From NCBI GenBank assembly GCA_041301185.1, contig JBFYSV010000252.1, positions 1 through 49,905 on the forward strand: a stretch of DNA of 49,905 bases. The letters run 5' to 3'. Of the stretch, positions 8,620 through 16,820 are shown in pieces. The stretch is from JAQBDA01 sp041301185. GTDB lineage: Bacteria; Chloroflexota; Anaerolineae; Anaerolineales; UBA4823. Within the stretch, counting starts at the first letter, position 1; every line of letters begins with the position of its first letter. A program made the translations under genes and the position numbers. The notes below the pieces were generated by a model. That model worked only from the letters and a program-made list of their open reading frames with translations, did not search any database and had not been told where the DNA came from.

Positions 8620-10377
8620 GTGGGAAAAAAACGAAGTCCTGCCACAATGCAGTGGCGCACAATGGATTTGCATATTCACACGCCGGCTTCGGGGGATTAC
8701 CAGCAGCCGGGTATATCATTTTTAGACATTATCCACCGCGCAGAAGCGCGCGGCCTGGATATGATTGCCTTCACCGACCATAACTCAGTAGCCGGTTACC
8801 GGCGCATGCGCCAGGAAATTGAGCAGCTCGAGTTCTTAGAGAAGTTAGGCCGGCTATTGCCAGATGAGAAGCTGCGCCTGGCAGAATACCGCCGCTTGAT
8901 GAATAAAGTCCTGGTGCTTCCCGGGATTGAGTTCACTGCCACGTTCGGTTTTCATATTTTAGGTATTTTTCCCCCCAATAAGCCGGTGCGGGATATTGAA
9001 TACCTGCTCATCGACTTGAACATCCATTCGGAGCAGCTGGACGACGGCTCAGCCACGGTAGGCGCGACGACAGATGTGTTGACTGCCTACCGGCTGATCG
9101 CCGAAGCGGGAGGGCTGGTCATCGCCGCCCACGCCAATTCCAGCAATGGGGTGGCGATGCGCGGCATCCCCTTTGGTGGGCAAACCAAGATCGCATATAC
9201 CCAAGATGCCAACCTGCACGCTCTGGAAGTGACCGACCTGGAGCAGAAGGGGAAGCGCTCGACAGCAGCCTTCTTCAACGGCACCAAGCCGGAATACCCC
9301 CGGCGGATGCACTGCATCCAGGGTTCGGATGCCCACCGCCTGCTGGTGGATTCACAGCGCAAGAAGAACCTGGGGGTGGGGGACCGGCCTACCGATGTCC
9401 TCTTGCCCGAGGTCAGCTTCGAGGCGTTATTAGAGCTATTCCAGAGCAACGACTTCGCTCGCACCCGTCCCCACCGCCACCAAGAAGAGCCAGCGTATGA
9501 CTTTATTCACACCGCCCAGGAAGAAGGGGCGAACATCATCCAGGATTTTCACGAGAGTATGTCGATCCGGGGTGGCAAGCGTTACGCGGTAATAGCTGAC
9601 GTATGTGCTTTTGCCAACACGAATGGCGGCACGCTCTATATCGGCTTGAGTGCAGACCCGCGCAAACCTATGGCAGGCGTTCCAGATGCGGAACAGTCCG
9701 TCGTTCAGCTAGAAAAAGAGATCAGCAACCGCATCAGCCCGCCGTTGCAAACCACCCTGGATATCCACGAAAGAAGCGGTAAAAAGATCATCCGCATCCT
9801 CATCCCGCGGGGGAACGAAACCCCGTATGCTGTAGATGATAACAAAATCTATGTCCGTTCAGAAGCGGAGACAGGTCTGGCAGTGCGGGATGAGATCGTC
9901 GAGCTGGTGATGAGCCGAATGGAAAAGAAGGTGGTCGAGGCAGAGCCGCTTGCGGTAGCTGCCCAGGCAGCGCCCCAAACGACCAAAACGGACCTCAACA
10001 TTATCCCAACCGACGAAGCTGTCACACCTCCCAGGACTGGTGTCGAAGTGGTCTCTGTGGATGAGCGGAATGGGGTCCATTATTACACCATGCGCGATCT
10101 GCGGAACAATAACGTGGTAAAAAACGTCACCCGCTCATCAGCTCGCCGGCTGTGGCATTACGCCATTACCAGCCATGCCAATTTGCCCGCCGATCTATCC
10201 CAGGCGGGCGTCCACTGGGAGGGCGATCTGGGTTTGATCGCCCGGCAGAAGCAGGGTAAGCTCATTCGATATGATCTTGCTCAGCGCACTGCACAGGGCA
10301 TGCGTTATTTCTTTGGCGTGACCGATGATGGAATCCACGGTCCATGGAAGCAGCTGGTTGGGCAGGAAGATGAGTGA
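8620..10377 (+). CDS. PHP-domain phosphoesterase fused to an AlbA_2/Schlafen-type domain
   Basis: The N-terminal PHP domain (about 13-280) has a full set of metal ligands: HIH (18, 20), TDH (53-54), Glu104 in PGIEF, His171 in AAHAN, and SDAH (237-239). This predicts a divalent-metal phosphoesterase or nuclease-like activity. The middle part (about 295-425) matches the AlbA_2 (formerly AAA_4) putative DNA-binding domain, with the hallmark AFANTNGGTLYIG. The last 100 residues, after a low-complexity linker, are basic and unassigned. It starts with GTG right after the receiver gene. The substrate is unknown; a role in DNA or nucleotide metabolism is an inference. Confidence 0.82.
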   Translation: MGKKRSPATMQWRTMDLHIHTPASGDYQQPGISFLDIIHRAEARGLDMIAFTDHNSVAGYRRMRQEIEQLEFLEKLGRLLPDEKLRLAEYRRLMNKVLVLPGIEFTATFGFHILGIFPPNKPVRDIEYLLIDLNIHSEQLDDGSATVGATTDVLTAYRLIAEAGGLVIAAHANSSNGVAMRGIPFGGQTKIAYTQDANLHALEVTDLEQKGKRSTAAFFNGTKPEYPRRMHCIQGSDAHRLLVDSQRKKNLGVGDRPTDVLLPEVSFEALLELFQSNDFARTRPHRHQEEPAYDFIHTAQEEGANIIQDFHESMSIRGGKRYAVIADVCAFANTNGGTLYIGLSADPRKPMAGVPDAEQSVVQLEKEISNRISPPLQTTLDIHERSGKKIIRILIPRGNETPYAVDDNKIYVRSEAETGLAVRDEIVELVMSRMEKKVVEAEPLAVAAQAAPQTTKTDLNIIPTDEAVTPPRTGVEVVSVDERNGVHYYTMRDLRNNNVVKNVTRSSARRLWHYAITSHANLPADLSQAGVHWEGDLGLIARQKQGKLIRYDLAQRTAQGMRYFFGVTDDGIHGPWKQLVGQEDE

Positions 10378-10807
10378 GGTCAGGGTCCAGATCCGCGAGT
10401 TCCGTTTTCCGGACGATTACCAGGCGGTCTACGATTTTTGGACCCATGCTGGACCGGGTGTGCACGTAGGACGGTCCGACAGCCTGCAGGAGATCGCAAA
10501 GAAGATGGCCCGAGACCCCGACCTTTTCCTGCTGGGAGAAATTGACGGCAAGCTGGTCGGGACAGTGCTGGGCGGTTTCGATGGTCGGCGTGGCTTGATG
10601 TACCACCTGGCTGTCAGCAGCGAGCACCGTCAGAATGGGGTAGGGGGCTTGCTGGCGAGCGAGCTGGAAGAACGCCTGCGAAAGAAGGGCTGCATCCGCT
10701 GTTACCTGCTCGTCACACGCGATAACGAGGACGCGATCCGCTTTTATGAGAAGCGAGGTTGGGGGCGTATGGCTGATCTTTATGCCTATGCAAAAGATTT
10801 GATTTAA
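10370..10807 (+). CDS. GNAT family N-acetyltransferase
   Basis: A 145-residue acetyl-CoA-dependent acetyltransferase. The acetyl-CoA pyrophosphate loop is visible as HRQNGVGGLL (about 86-95), and the C-terminal NEDAIRFYEKRGW is the usual motif B. It resembles the YpeA/RimI-like small GNATs; the substrate cannot be told. The start at 10370 overlaps the previous stop (ATGAGTGA), indicating coupling, and I prefer it to an earlier ATG at 10325 that would add 15 residues inside the upstream gene. Confidence 0.85.
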   Translation: MSEVRVQIREFRFPDDYQAVYDFWTHAGPGVHVGRSDSLQEIAKKMARDPDLFLLGEIDGKLVGTVLGGFDGRRGLMYHLAVSSEHRQNGVGGLLASELEERLRKKGCIRCYLLVTRDNEDAIRFYEKRGWGRMADLYAYAKDLI

Positions 10808-10808
10808 C

Positions 10809-11318
10809 ATGGCTTTGCGTTTTGGAATCCTCACCGTATCAGACCGCTCTTCGCGGGGCGAGCGCCCAGATGCCTCCGGACCCGCCCTGCAGGAGGTGAT
10901 CCTGTCCCAGGGCTGGCAAGTCGTCTTTCGGGAAATCGTTCCAGATGAGTTGAACGTTCTGCAAGAGAAACTGGTCGCCTGGGCAGATGGTGACGAAATC
11001 GACGTGATCCTAACCACCGGTGGGACGGGCTTCAGCCCCAGAGATGTGACACCCGAAGCGACGTCTGCGGTGATCGAGCGCCCAGCGCCTGGCATAGCTG
11101 AGGCGATGCGCTCAGCCAGCCTGGCAGTAACGCCGCACGCCATGCTCTCGCGCGCAGTGGCTGGTATCCGAAGCCGCACCCTAATCGTCAACTTGCCAGG
11201 CAGCCCGAGGGGTGCAGTCGAAAATTTGCGTGTCATCCTGCCGGTAGTGGCGCATGCGATTGACTTGCTGCGGGGCGATCCTGAGGCCGAAGCAGGGCAT
11301 CGCCTGACAGCAGGATGA
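10809..11318 (+). CDS. mogA: molybdopterin adenylyltransferase / MogA-MoaB family
   Basis: The cytosolic protein adenylates molybdopterin before metal insertion in molybdenum (or tungsten) cofactor synthesis. The MPT-binding motif TTGGTGFSPRDVTPEAT (about 75-91) and the LPGSPRGAVEN loop (about 140-150) identify the MoCF_biosynth fold. The 169-residue length fits a stand-alone MogA/MoaB. It begins one base after the acetyltransferase stop. MogA and MoaB cannot be separated with certainty by eye. No other moa/moe gene is present in the window. Confidence 0.87.
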   Translation: MALRFGILTVSDRSSRGERPDASGPALQEVILSQGWQVVFREIVPDELNVLQEKLVAWADGDEIDVILTTGGTGFSPRDVTPEATSAVIERPAPGIAEAMRSASLAVTPHAMLSRAVAGIRSRTLIVNLPGSPRGAVENLRVILPVVAHAIDLLRGDPEAEAGHRLTAG

Positions 11319-11326
11319 AATTAGAA

Positions 11327-11379
11327 TTCTGTTAGATCACAGAACTATCTGTTCACAAAAGTTCCCAAGTGATTATAAT
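11327..11379 (+). promoter_or_regulatory. lepB promoter with upstream inverted repeat
   Basis: TTCACA (11352-11357) and TATAAT (11374-11379) are separated by 16 bases, a good housekeeping-type promoter ending about 28 bases before the lepB start. Just upstream, TTCTGT and ACAGAA (11327-11344) form an inverted repeat with a 6-base spacer. It could be an operator or a weak hairpin after mogA; it lacks a T-run. Confidence 0.5.
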
Positions 11380-11407
11380 TGCCTACCTGAGGACTTAACA
11401 GACTGTA

Positions 11408-12007
11408 ATGGATAATTATCGTAGTGAGTATCTGCCGGATATGGAGCTGCCACCGGCCGGCGAGAAACGCGGCAGCTTGCGCCGTTTCCTGCTGGATGTG
11501 GTGGAAACCCTGGCGTTGTCTCTGATCCTGTTCCTGGGGATCAATGCCATCTCTGCCCGCATTCGGGTAGAATCGATCAGCATGCAGCCCACCCTGTATG
11601 CAGGTGATTTTATCATTGTCAATAAGCTGGCTTACCGGCTTGGCGAACCAGGCCGGGGAGATATTATCATCTTTCACTACCCGCCTGATCCAAACCGCGA
11701 GCCGTATATCAAGCGGGTGATCGGCCTGCCCGGCGATACGATCCGGGTTTCAAGTGGAGATGTGTTTGTAGGCGATGTCCTTTTGGATGAGCCCTATATC
11801 AGTGATTCGCCGGATTATGACGGCACCTGGGAAGTGCCCGGCGACTCATTATTCGTCCTGGGCGATAACCGCAACAGCTCATCCGACTCGCATAGCTGGG
11901 GGATGGTCCCGCTAGAAAATGTCATCGGCAAAGCCGAGATTGTGTACTGGCCACCCACGGACTGGCAGCTGCTGAATGAAGCGACTGCTGCCGCAGCAGA
12001 ACCTTGA
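11408..12007 (+). CDS. lepB: signal peptidase I
   Basis: Membrane-anchored serine protease that removes signal peptides from exported proteins. One hydrophobic segment (about 30-50) anchors the protein. The catalytic Ser58 is in ESISMQPTL and Lys102 is in YIKRVIGLPGD; box E, LGDNRNSSSDSHSWG, is complete. The length, 199 residues, is normal for the Gram-positive-like short form. It has its own promoter and ends in a strong hairpin shared with the convergent acyl-CoA dehydrogenase gene. It would process the secreted proteins encoded elsewhere in the window. Confidence 0.94.
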   Translation: MDNYRSEYLPDMELPPAGEKRGSLRRFLLDVVETLALSLILFLGINAISARIRVESISMQPTLYAGDFIIVNKLAYRLGEPGRGDIIIFHYPPDPNREPYIKRVIGLPGDTIRVSSGDVFVGDVLLDEPYISDSPDYDGTWEVPGDSLFVLGDNRNSSSDSHSWGMVPLENVIGKAEIVYWPPTDWQLLNEATAAAAEP

Positions 12008-12013
12008 TCAATA

Positions 12014-12038
12014 AAACGGGCGCTCGAAGCGCCCGTTT
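12014..12038. terminator. bidirectional intrinsic terminator between lepB and acyl-CoA dehydrogenase
   Basis: An 11-bp perfect stem, AAACGGGCGCT (12014-12024) and AGCGCCCGTTT (12028-12038), closes on a 3-base loop. A-rich sequence before it and T-rich sequence after it supply the tail in both directions, fitting its place between two convergent genes. Confidence 0.88.
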
Positions 12039-12042
12039 ATTA

Positions 12043-13191
12043 TTAATTGTGCAGCAGCAGTCTTGCGATCACCATGCGCTGCATTTCGCTGGTCCCTTCG
12101 CCGATCGTCATCAGGCGGGCATCCCGGTACATCCGCTCAACCGGATACTCGCGGCTGTAGCCGTAACCCCCGTGGATCTGGATGGCATTGCGGGTGACGC
12201 GTTCCGCCATTTCGGTGGCAAATAGTTTTGCCATCGCCGCTTGTTTGGTGAAAGGCTTACCCTGCTGCTTCAGCCAGGCAGAGTAATAAATCATCAGTCT
12301 TGCGGCTTGAATTTCAGTGGCTGCATCCGCAAGCATCCATTGGATCGCCTGGTGGCTTGCGATAGGTTTGCCAAACGCCTGTCGTTCCTGGGCATATCGC
12401 AGGGACTCTTCCAGCGCGGCCTGTGCCAGGCCAACTGATAGCGCGCCAATGCTGATTCGCCCGCCGTCTAACACCTGCAAGCATTGTCGCAGGCCTCCAC
12501 CAACCTCACCCACAATATATTCTGCTGGTACGCGAACATTATCATAGGAAATGGCATTTGAGTGAGATCCTCTTACCCCCATTTTATTTTCCGGTGGAGC
12601 AATGTGCAAGCCGGGTGAATCGGTTGGAACCAAAATCATGCTCAATGAGTGCGAACCACCCCCCGGGTCAGTGCGCACCAGGGTAAGGATAAAATCTGCG
12701 ACCCCCGCGTTGGTAATCCACATTTTCGAGCCGTTGATTACCCATTCATCCCCGTCAAGCACAGCTCGTGTCTGCACTCCCCCTTTTAAATCTGACCCGG
12801 CGCCCGGTTCGGTGAGCGCCAGAGCTGCTAATTTGCCCTCCCCGCTGGTGACAGTCGGTAAAAACTTGTTCTTTAGAAATTCCGAAGCAAATAGAACCAG
12901 TGGGGCGCAACCTAACCCATTGTGAGCTGATATTGCCAGGGCGGTACCACCACACCCCCAGGCGATTTCTTCAATGGCTATCGCCCCGCTGATCGCATCC
13001 ACGCCAGCGCCACCATATTCCTCAGGAACATTCAGTCCCAATAGCCCGAGGGGTCCCATCTTGCGCACTGCAGCCCAGTTGAACTCACTGTTTTCATCCA
13101 CCTCGCGCGCCCTGGGTTTTACCTCCCTCGCAACAAAATCGTGCACAGCCTCCCGCCACATATGTTGTTCGTCATTCAATTCGAAATCCAT
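12043..13191 (-). CDS. acyl-CoA dehydrogenase
   Basis: FAD-dependent dehydrogenase that introduces the alpha-beta double bond into an acyl-CoA and passes electrons to ETF. The 382-residue protein has the complete family pattern: LTEPGAGSDL for FAD/substrate binding, WITNAGVADF, RQAFGKPI, QIHGGYGYSREYP, and the catalytic base in GEGTSEMQR (about Glu365), placed as in short- and medium-chain enzymes. Chain-length preference cannot be read by eye. It lies 30 bases downstream of a zinc-ribbon peptide gene on the same strand. No ETF or thiolase gene is nearby. Confidence 0.93.
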   Translation of the reverse strand: MDFELNDEQHMWREAVHDFVAREVKPRAREVDENSEFNWAAVRKMGPLGLLGLNVPEEYGGAGVDAISGAIAIEEIAWGCGGTALAISAHNGLGCAPLVLFASEFLKNKFLPTVTSGEGKLAALALTEPGAGSDLKGGVQTRAVLDGDEWVINGSKMWITNAGVADFILTLVRTDPGGGSHSLSMILVPTDSPGLHIAPPENKMGVRGSHSNAISYDNVRVPAEYIVGEVGGGLRQCLQVLDGGRISIGALSVGLAQAALEESLRYAQERQAFGKPIASHQAIQWMLADAATEIQAARLMIYYSAWLKQQGKPFTKQAAMAKLFATEMAERVTRNAIQIHGGYGYSREYPVERMYRDARLMTIGEGTSEMQRMVIARLLLHN

Positions 13192-13221
13192 GCTTACTTC
13201 CTCCCATTCAATCGATCAAAT

Positions 13222-13431
13222 CTAGCGAAAGAATAAAATGCACAATATCCCGATTCCAAGTGCAATCAGCAGCGGAATCAAGGCAAGGCCAATAATATAC
13301 GCGCTGAACCAGAAGATCTCTTTGTTTGAGGTCTGATCACCCGGGCTGGAGGGCAGCTTTGCCCCACATACGGGGCATTTCCGCGATCCGGGCGGGAGCA
13401 TCGCATTACATTTCGGGCACCACTCCGGCAT
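13222..13431 (-). CDS. small zinc-ribbon membrane protein
   Basis: A 69-residue protein with an N-terminal zinc ribbon (CPKC at 5-8 and CPVC at about 19-22), a short polar linker, and one C-terminal transmembrane segment of about 25 residues that ends in FFR. The ribbon would face the cytosol. Such single-helix zinc-ribbon proteins are common and have no known function. It is transcribed together with the acyl-CoA dehydrogenase gene. An extended -10 (TGATACAAT) on the minus strand lies just upstream and would give a very short leader. Confidence 0.75.
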   Translation of the reverse strand: MPEWCPKCNAMLPPGSRKCPVCGAKLPSSPGDQTSNKEIFWFSAYIIGLALIPLLIALGIGILCILFFR

Positions 13432-13511
13432 ATCTGCTCATAAGAATTGTATCAGGTCTGCGAACTCTCCTTAGCTATATTTTAAGATAAAATAAACCCG
13501 GAAGAAAGCCC

Positions 13512-14369
13512 ATGGAAATCTTGAATCTTCTCCTTGCACAAAATGGCGGCATTCTGGCGAAGACGTTCCAGACTGTATTGATTATTGTGCTTGCTCTGAT
13601 CGCCATGCGGGCAATCTCGGTTTTTGTCCCCCGATTTGAAAAGAGGCTGCTGCGTACCGGCACAGATGCGCAGGTTGCGGCGCGTTATAAAACCTTCTTA
13701 ACCACGGGCAACTATGTAGTTAATATCGTAAGTGTCTTCATAGCGGTTTTGATGATCCTGCTGGTTTTCGGTATTGATATCGCCCCCTTGCTGGCATCTG
13801 TGGGGGTTGCCAGCCTGGCAATTTCGCTAGGGGCGCAAACTTTGATCAAAGATTATATTGGGGGTATGTTGATCCTCTTTGAGGATGAGTTTCGGGTGGG
13901 GGACGTGGTCACTTTCGGGGATGGGGTGAGCATTGGGAATGTCACCGGGACGGTTGACCAGATCACCCTGCGCACGACCATTATTCGAGATGTGGAAGGC
14001 CGGTTGATCATCGTCCCAAATGGTGATATCCGGGTGATCTCCCGGGTGGCATATGATTGGATGCGGGTGGTAGTGGATTTCAATGTGCCTTTTGATGCCG
14101 ATATCGGCAAGGTTGTCGATGTGCTGAAAGCCGCCATGGAAAAAGCTGCCACCGATCCGGAGATTGCCGGGCAGTTGCTCGAGGCACCTGTGATCCAGGG
14201 TTGGAACAGCTTTTCACCCTGGTCAGTACAGGTACGGTTGATGGCAAAAACCCTGCCTGAAAATCGTCTGGATATCGCCACGATCCTCCGCCGTTACGGC
14301 CTGGATGCGCTCAAACAAGCAGGGTTGCAGGTCGCTATACCTCTTCCCGATAGCCTGGCAGGCGCGTAA
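13512..14369 (+). CDS. MscS-family mechanosensitive ion channel
   Basis: Small-conductance mechanosensitive channel that releases osmolytes during osmotic downshock. The 285-residue protein has an N-terminal helix, further transmembrane segments (about 10-30, 70-95 and the glycine/alanine-rich pore helix at about 95-125), the MscS beta-domain signature (LFEDEFRVGDVV, about 121-132), and a soluble C-terminal alpha/beta domain. It is shorter than plant-like MscS members and similar in size to E. coli MscS. It stands between divergent and unrelated genes and is probably transcribed alone. Confidence 0.9.
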   Translation: MEILNLLLAQNGGILAKTFQTVLIIVLALIAMRAISVFVPRFEKRLLRTGTDAQVAARYKTFLTTGNYVVNIVSVFIAVLMILLVFGIDIAPLLASVGVASLAISLGAQTLIKDYIGGMLILFEDEFRVGDVVTFGDGVSIGNVTGTVDQITLRTTIIRDVEGRLIIVPNGDIRVISRVAYDWMRVVVDFNVPFDADIGKVVDVLKAAMEKAATDPEIAGQLLEAPVIQGWNSFSPWSVQVRLMAKTLPENRLDIATILRRYGLDALKQAGLQVAIPLPDSLAGA

Positions 14370-14403
14370 AGTAAAACCCGCCTCTAAGACGGCAAATCTC
14401 CGA

Positions 14404-14432
14404 TTGCCCTTGACCGGTAAATCAAGTATAAT
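14404..14432 (+). promoter_or_regulatory. promoter of the methyltransferase operon regulator
   Basis: TTGCCC (14404-14409) and a perfect TATAAT (14427-14432) are separated by 17 bases. The predicted transcription start (about 14439) is only about six bases before the ATG at 14445, so the message would be nearly leaderless. Confidence 0.55.
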
Positions 14433-14455
14433 GTGGTATAAGAAATGTATACCAC
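14433..14455 (+). promoter_or_regulatory. candidate GntR/HutC-type operator
   Basis: A perfect inverted repeat, GTGGTATA (14433-14440) and TATACCAC (14448-14455), with a 7-base spacer. It starts right after the -10 box and covers the likely transcription start and the regulator's own start codon. The GT…TA…AC pattern fits operators of HutC-subfamily regulators, to which the gene it overlaps belongs, so autoregulation is likely. Confidence 0.6.
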
Positions 14456-15239
14456 TGATCCTTCTAACCCCCCAATCTATCACGAGACGGATTCTAGCTC
14501 GCTTCACCAGCCACTGGCCTATTCTGTGCCGCTCTATATTCAAATCGCAGACAGGCTGGTGAGCCAGATCGAGTCGGGTGAGCTTGCCCCTGGCGACCGG
14601 TTGCCTGCAGAACGAGAGCTGAGTGAAAACCTGGGCGTTAACCGGATGACACTGCGGCGTGCCCTGCGGGTGTTGGAATCGCAGGGTTTGGTGTTGCGCA
14701 AGCATGGCATCGGCACCTTTGTCGGTGAGCCCAAGATTGACCGGCAGATGGATGTGGTCTTCCGTTTTACCCGGCGAATGCAAAACCGGGGTTATACCCC
14801 CGGCACGCAGGTTATCTCTCTGGATGAGACCTTGACTGATGCAGCCCTCTCTCGCCAGATGGCTGTGCCGGTATCATCGCCGGCATATAAAATCTTGCGC
14901 CTGCGTTCGATTAACCACGAGCCGGTGATGATCGAATCCTATATCATTCCCGTGCGGCGTTTCCCCGGTTTGGACCGCTACGACCTTGAAAGCCGCTCCG
15001 TCTACGAGGTCATGGAGACGGAGTATGGGGTCCAGATCACCCGCGCCCAACAGAGCTTTGAGCCGGTCGTTGCCTCCTCCTTTGAGGCTGAGCTATTGAA
15101 GATCCGGGTCGGCGCTGCCCTGATGTTAGAAAAGCGCATCTCGTACGATCAAGATAACCGCCCGGTGGAGTATGGCAAGGACCGGTACCGGGGGGACCGG
15201 TTCCGCTTTGTGACCGAGGCGGCGCCATTCGATTTGTAA
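14445..15239 (+). CDS. GntR family transcriptional regulator (HutC/UTRA type)
   Basis: A 264-residue regulator. An N-terminal winged helix-turn-helix (about 25-95; PLYIQIADRL, LPAERELSENLGVNRMTLRRAL) is followed by a UTRA ligand-binding domain (about 110-260; VPVSSPAYKILRLR, EPVMIESYI). UTRA domains bind small metabolites, here perhaps the methylated substrate or a product of the operon. The gene lies 33 bases before the methyltransferase gene and leads the operon. Its ATG sits inside a perfect inverted repeat, which suggests autorepression. A downstream GTG within the frame could give a shorter protein, but 14445 fits the promoter position. Confidence 0.88.
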   Translation: MYTTDPSNPPIYHETDSSSLHQPLAYSVPLYIQIADRLVSQIESGELAPGDRLPAERELSENLGVNRMTLRRALRVLESQGLVLRKHGIGTFVGEPKIDRQMDVVFRFTRRMQNRGYTPGTQVISLDETLTDAALSRQMAVPVSSPAYKILRLRSINHEPVMIESYIIPVRRFPGLDRYDLESRSVYEVMETEYGVQITRAQQSFEPVVASSFEAELLKIRVGAALMLEKRISYDQDNRPVEYGKDRYRGDRFRFVTEAAPFDL

Positions 15240-15272
15240 GGACAACCTTTTTTAGTCACAAGGAGAGCTTAG

Positions 15273-16805
15273 ATGATTTACAACTTTGCCACGCTGCTTT
15301 CTGATGAGCAGGTCGAACGGGTCCACGACGCGTCGCTCGAGATCCTTGAGCAGGTGGGGATGCTCGTCCGCAACAAACGTGCTGTGGAAATCTTCTCCGA
15401 ACACGGCGCCCAGGTGGACAAGGATAGGCAGATCGTCCGCTTGCCCCGCAAGGTGGTGGCGGAATATCAGGCGATGTTCCCGCCCACATTCACTTTTTAC
15501 GCACGCGATCCGAAATTTGACCGAACGATCCCGGGTGACAGCCCGTTGATCCTCACTGGCAGCTCGGCACCGAACATCATCGATCCAGTCACAGGATACG
15601 AGCGCCGCTCCACCTCTGCCGATTTGGCCCGGATTGCCTATTTGATCAATGAGCTTCCTGGCTACGATGTGTTCTCTATCTCTACCCTGGCGGATGATGC
15701 ACCTCAAGGGCAGTTCAGCCTGTCGCGCTATTACCCTTCGATGAAGAACACCTTCAAGCCGGTGCGGGCCAATACCCCGCCGAATGAAGCCGATGAGATG
15801 ATCCGCCTGATATCCCTGGTGGCAGGCAGTGAAGAGGCGTTTCGCGAGCATCCCTTCTTGACCCACCACTACTGTCCGGTTGTCTCTCCCCTGACAATGG
15901 ATTTTGATTCCACTCAGGATTTGATCATCTTCAGCGAAAAGGACCTGCCCAGCTATTTCTCGATTGTGCCAAACGCCGGGCTAACCTCTCCCCTGACCCT
16001 GCTTGCCACTCTGGCGCAGTGCAACGCTGAGTTCCTGGCGGCAGCCGTGCTGACCCAGATGATCCGGCCCGGCAAGGAGGTCATTTATAGCACCCTGCCG
16101 ACGGTAGCCGATATGCGCAGCGGGGCCTACTCCCCAGGGGCGATCGAGACCGGCATGCTTCACATGGCGTGCGCACAGATGGCGCGCTACTATAACGTGC
16201 CCTCCGGCGGCTATATCGGCCTGACCAACTCCAAGGTGAACGATGCCCAGTCTGGCTATGAGACCGGCATGTCGGTGGTGGCAGGCTACCTGGGCGGGGT
16301 AGATATCTTCAATATGGGCGGGTTGCTGGACTCGCTGATGGCATTTGACTTTGCCAAGGCGGTGATCGATAATGAGATCGCCATGATGATGAAGCGTATT
16401 CGCCAGGGGTTCGAGTTCAGCGAGGCGAACTTTGCCCTGGACCAGATTGCCGAGGTTGGGCCGGGAGGCATGTTTGCCGGCACCGAGCACACCCTGGAGC
16501 GAATGCGCTCGGCGATGTTCCTGGCGGAGATCGCCGACCGCGATCCGCGCGCCCAATGGAAAGAGCGCGGTGGCCTGGATTCGCAGGCTAGTGCAATGAA
16601 ACGCGTCAAAGAGATCCTCACCCGAGATAACCCGGCAGTATTCTCTCCCGAGGTAGAGGCTCGCGTGCGGGCTGCCTTCCCGGGTATGGTTGCTGGGGAT
16701 GCCGTACCACCGGAGGGGTGGAAGCGGGTTTCCGCCCATGAGGCTGAAGATCTCTCCGGGGTGCGCCGGCGTCGCCAACGCGCCACTCGTACAGAAGTAG
16801 AATAA
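15273..16805 (+). CDS. MttB-family (trimethylamine-type) corrinoid methyltransferase, non-pyrrolysine
   Basis: TIM-barrel methyltransferase that would transfer a methyl group from a methylated amine or quaternary amine to a Co(I) corrinoid protein. The 510-residue length and motifs such as LEILEQVGM, ADLARIAYL, the NTPPNEADEMIRL region and GYETGMS match the MttB superfamily. The frame is read through without an in-frame amber codon, so this is a member of the large non-pyrrolysine branch, like glycine betaine methyltransferase MtgB, rather than true trimethylamine MttB. The substrate cannot be told from sequence. The ribosome site AAGGAGAG is strong. Reactivator, corrinoid protein and pterin enzymes follow in the same operon. 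Confidence 0.88.
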   Translation: MIYNFATLLSDEQVERVHDASLEILEQVGMLVRNKRAVEIFSEHGAQVDKDRQIVRLPRKVVAEYQAMFPPTFTFYARDPKFDRTIPGDSPLILTGSSAPNIIDPVTGYERRSTSADLARIAYLINELPGYDVFSISTLADDAPQGQFSLSRYYPSMKNTFKPVRANTPPNEADEMIRLISLVAGSEEAFREHPFLTHHYCPVVSPLTMDFDSTQDLIIFSEKDLPSYFSIVPNAGLTSPLTLLATLAQCNAEFLAAAVLTQMIRPGKEVIYSTLPTVADMRSGAYSPGAIETGMLHMACAQMARYYNVPSGGYIGLTNSKVNDAQSGYETGMSVVAGYLGGVDIFNMGGLLDSLMAFDFAKAVIDNEIAMMMKRIRQGFEFSEANFALDQIAEVGPGGMFAGTEHTLERMRSAMFLAEIADRDPRAQWKERGGLDSQASAMKRVKEILTRDNPAVFSPEVEARVRAAFPGMVAGDAVPPEGWKRVSAHEAEDLSGVRRRRQRATRTEVE

Positions 16806-16820
16806 AAGGTCTCATCAATT

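Noticed and set aside
15240..15272. Second GntR operator before the methyltransferase gene
   Set aside because: The short gap has a ribosome site but no copy of the GTGGTATA inverted repeat.
15273..16805. Pyrrolysine-containing MttB
   Set aside because: The frame runs the full family length with no in-frame amber codon, and no pyl genes are present, so a non-pyrrolysine member is the right call.
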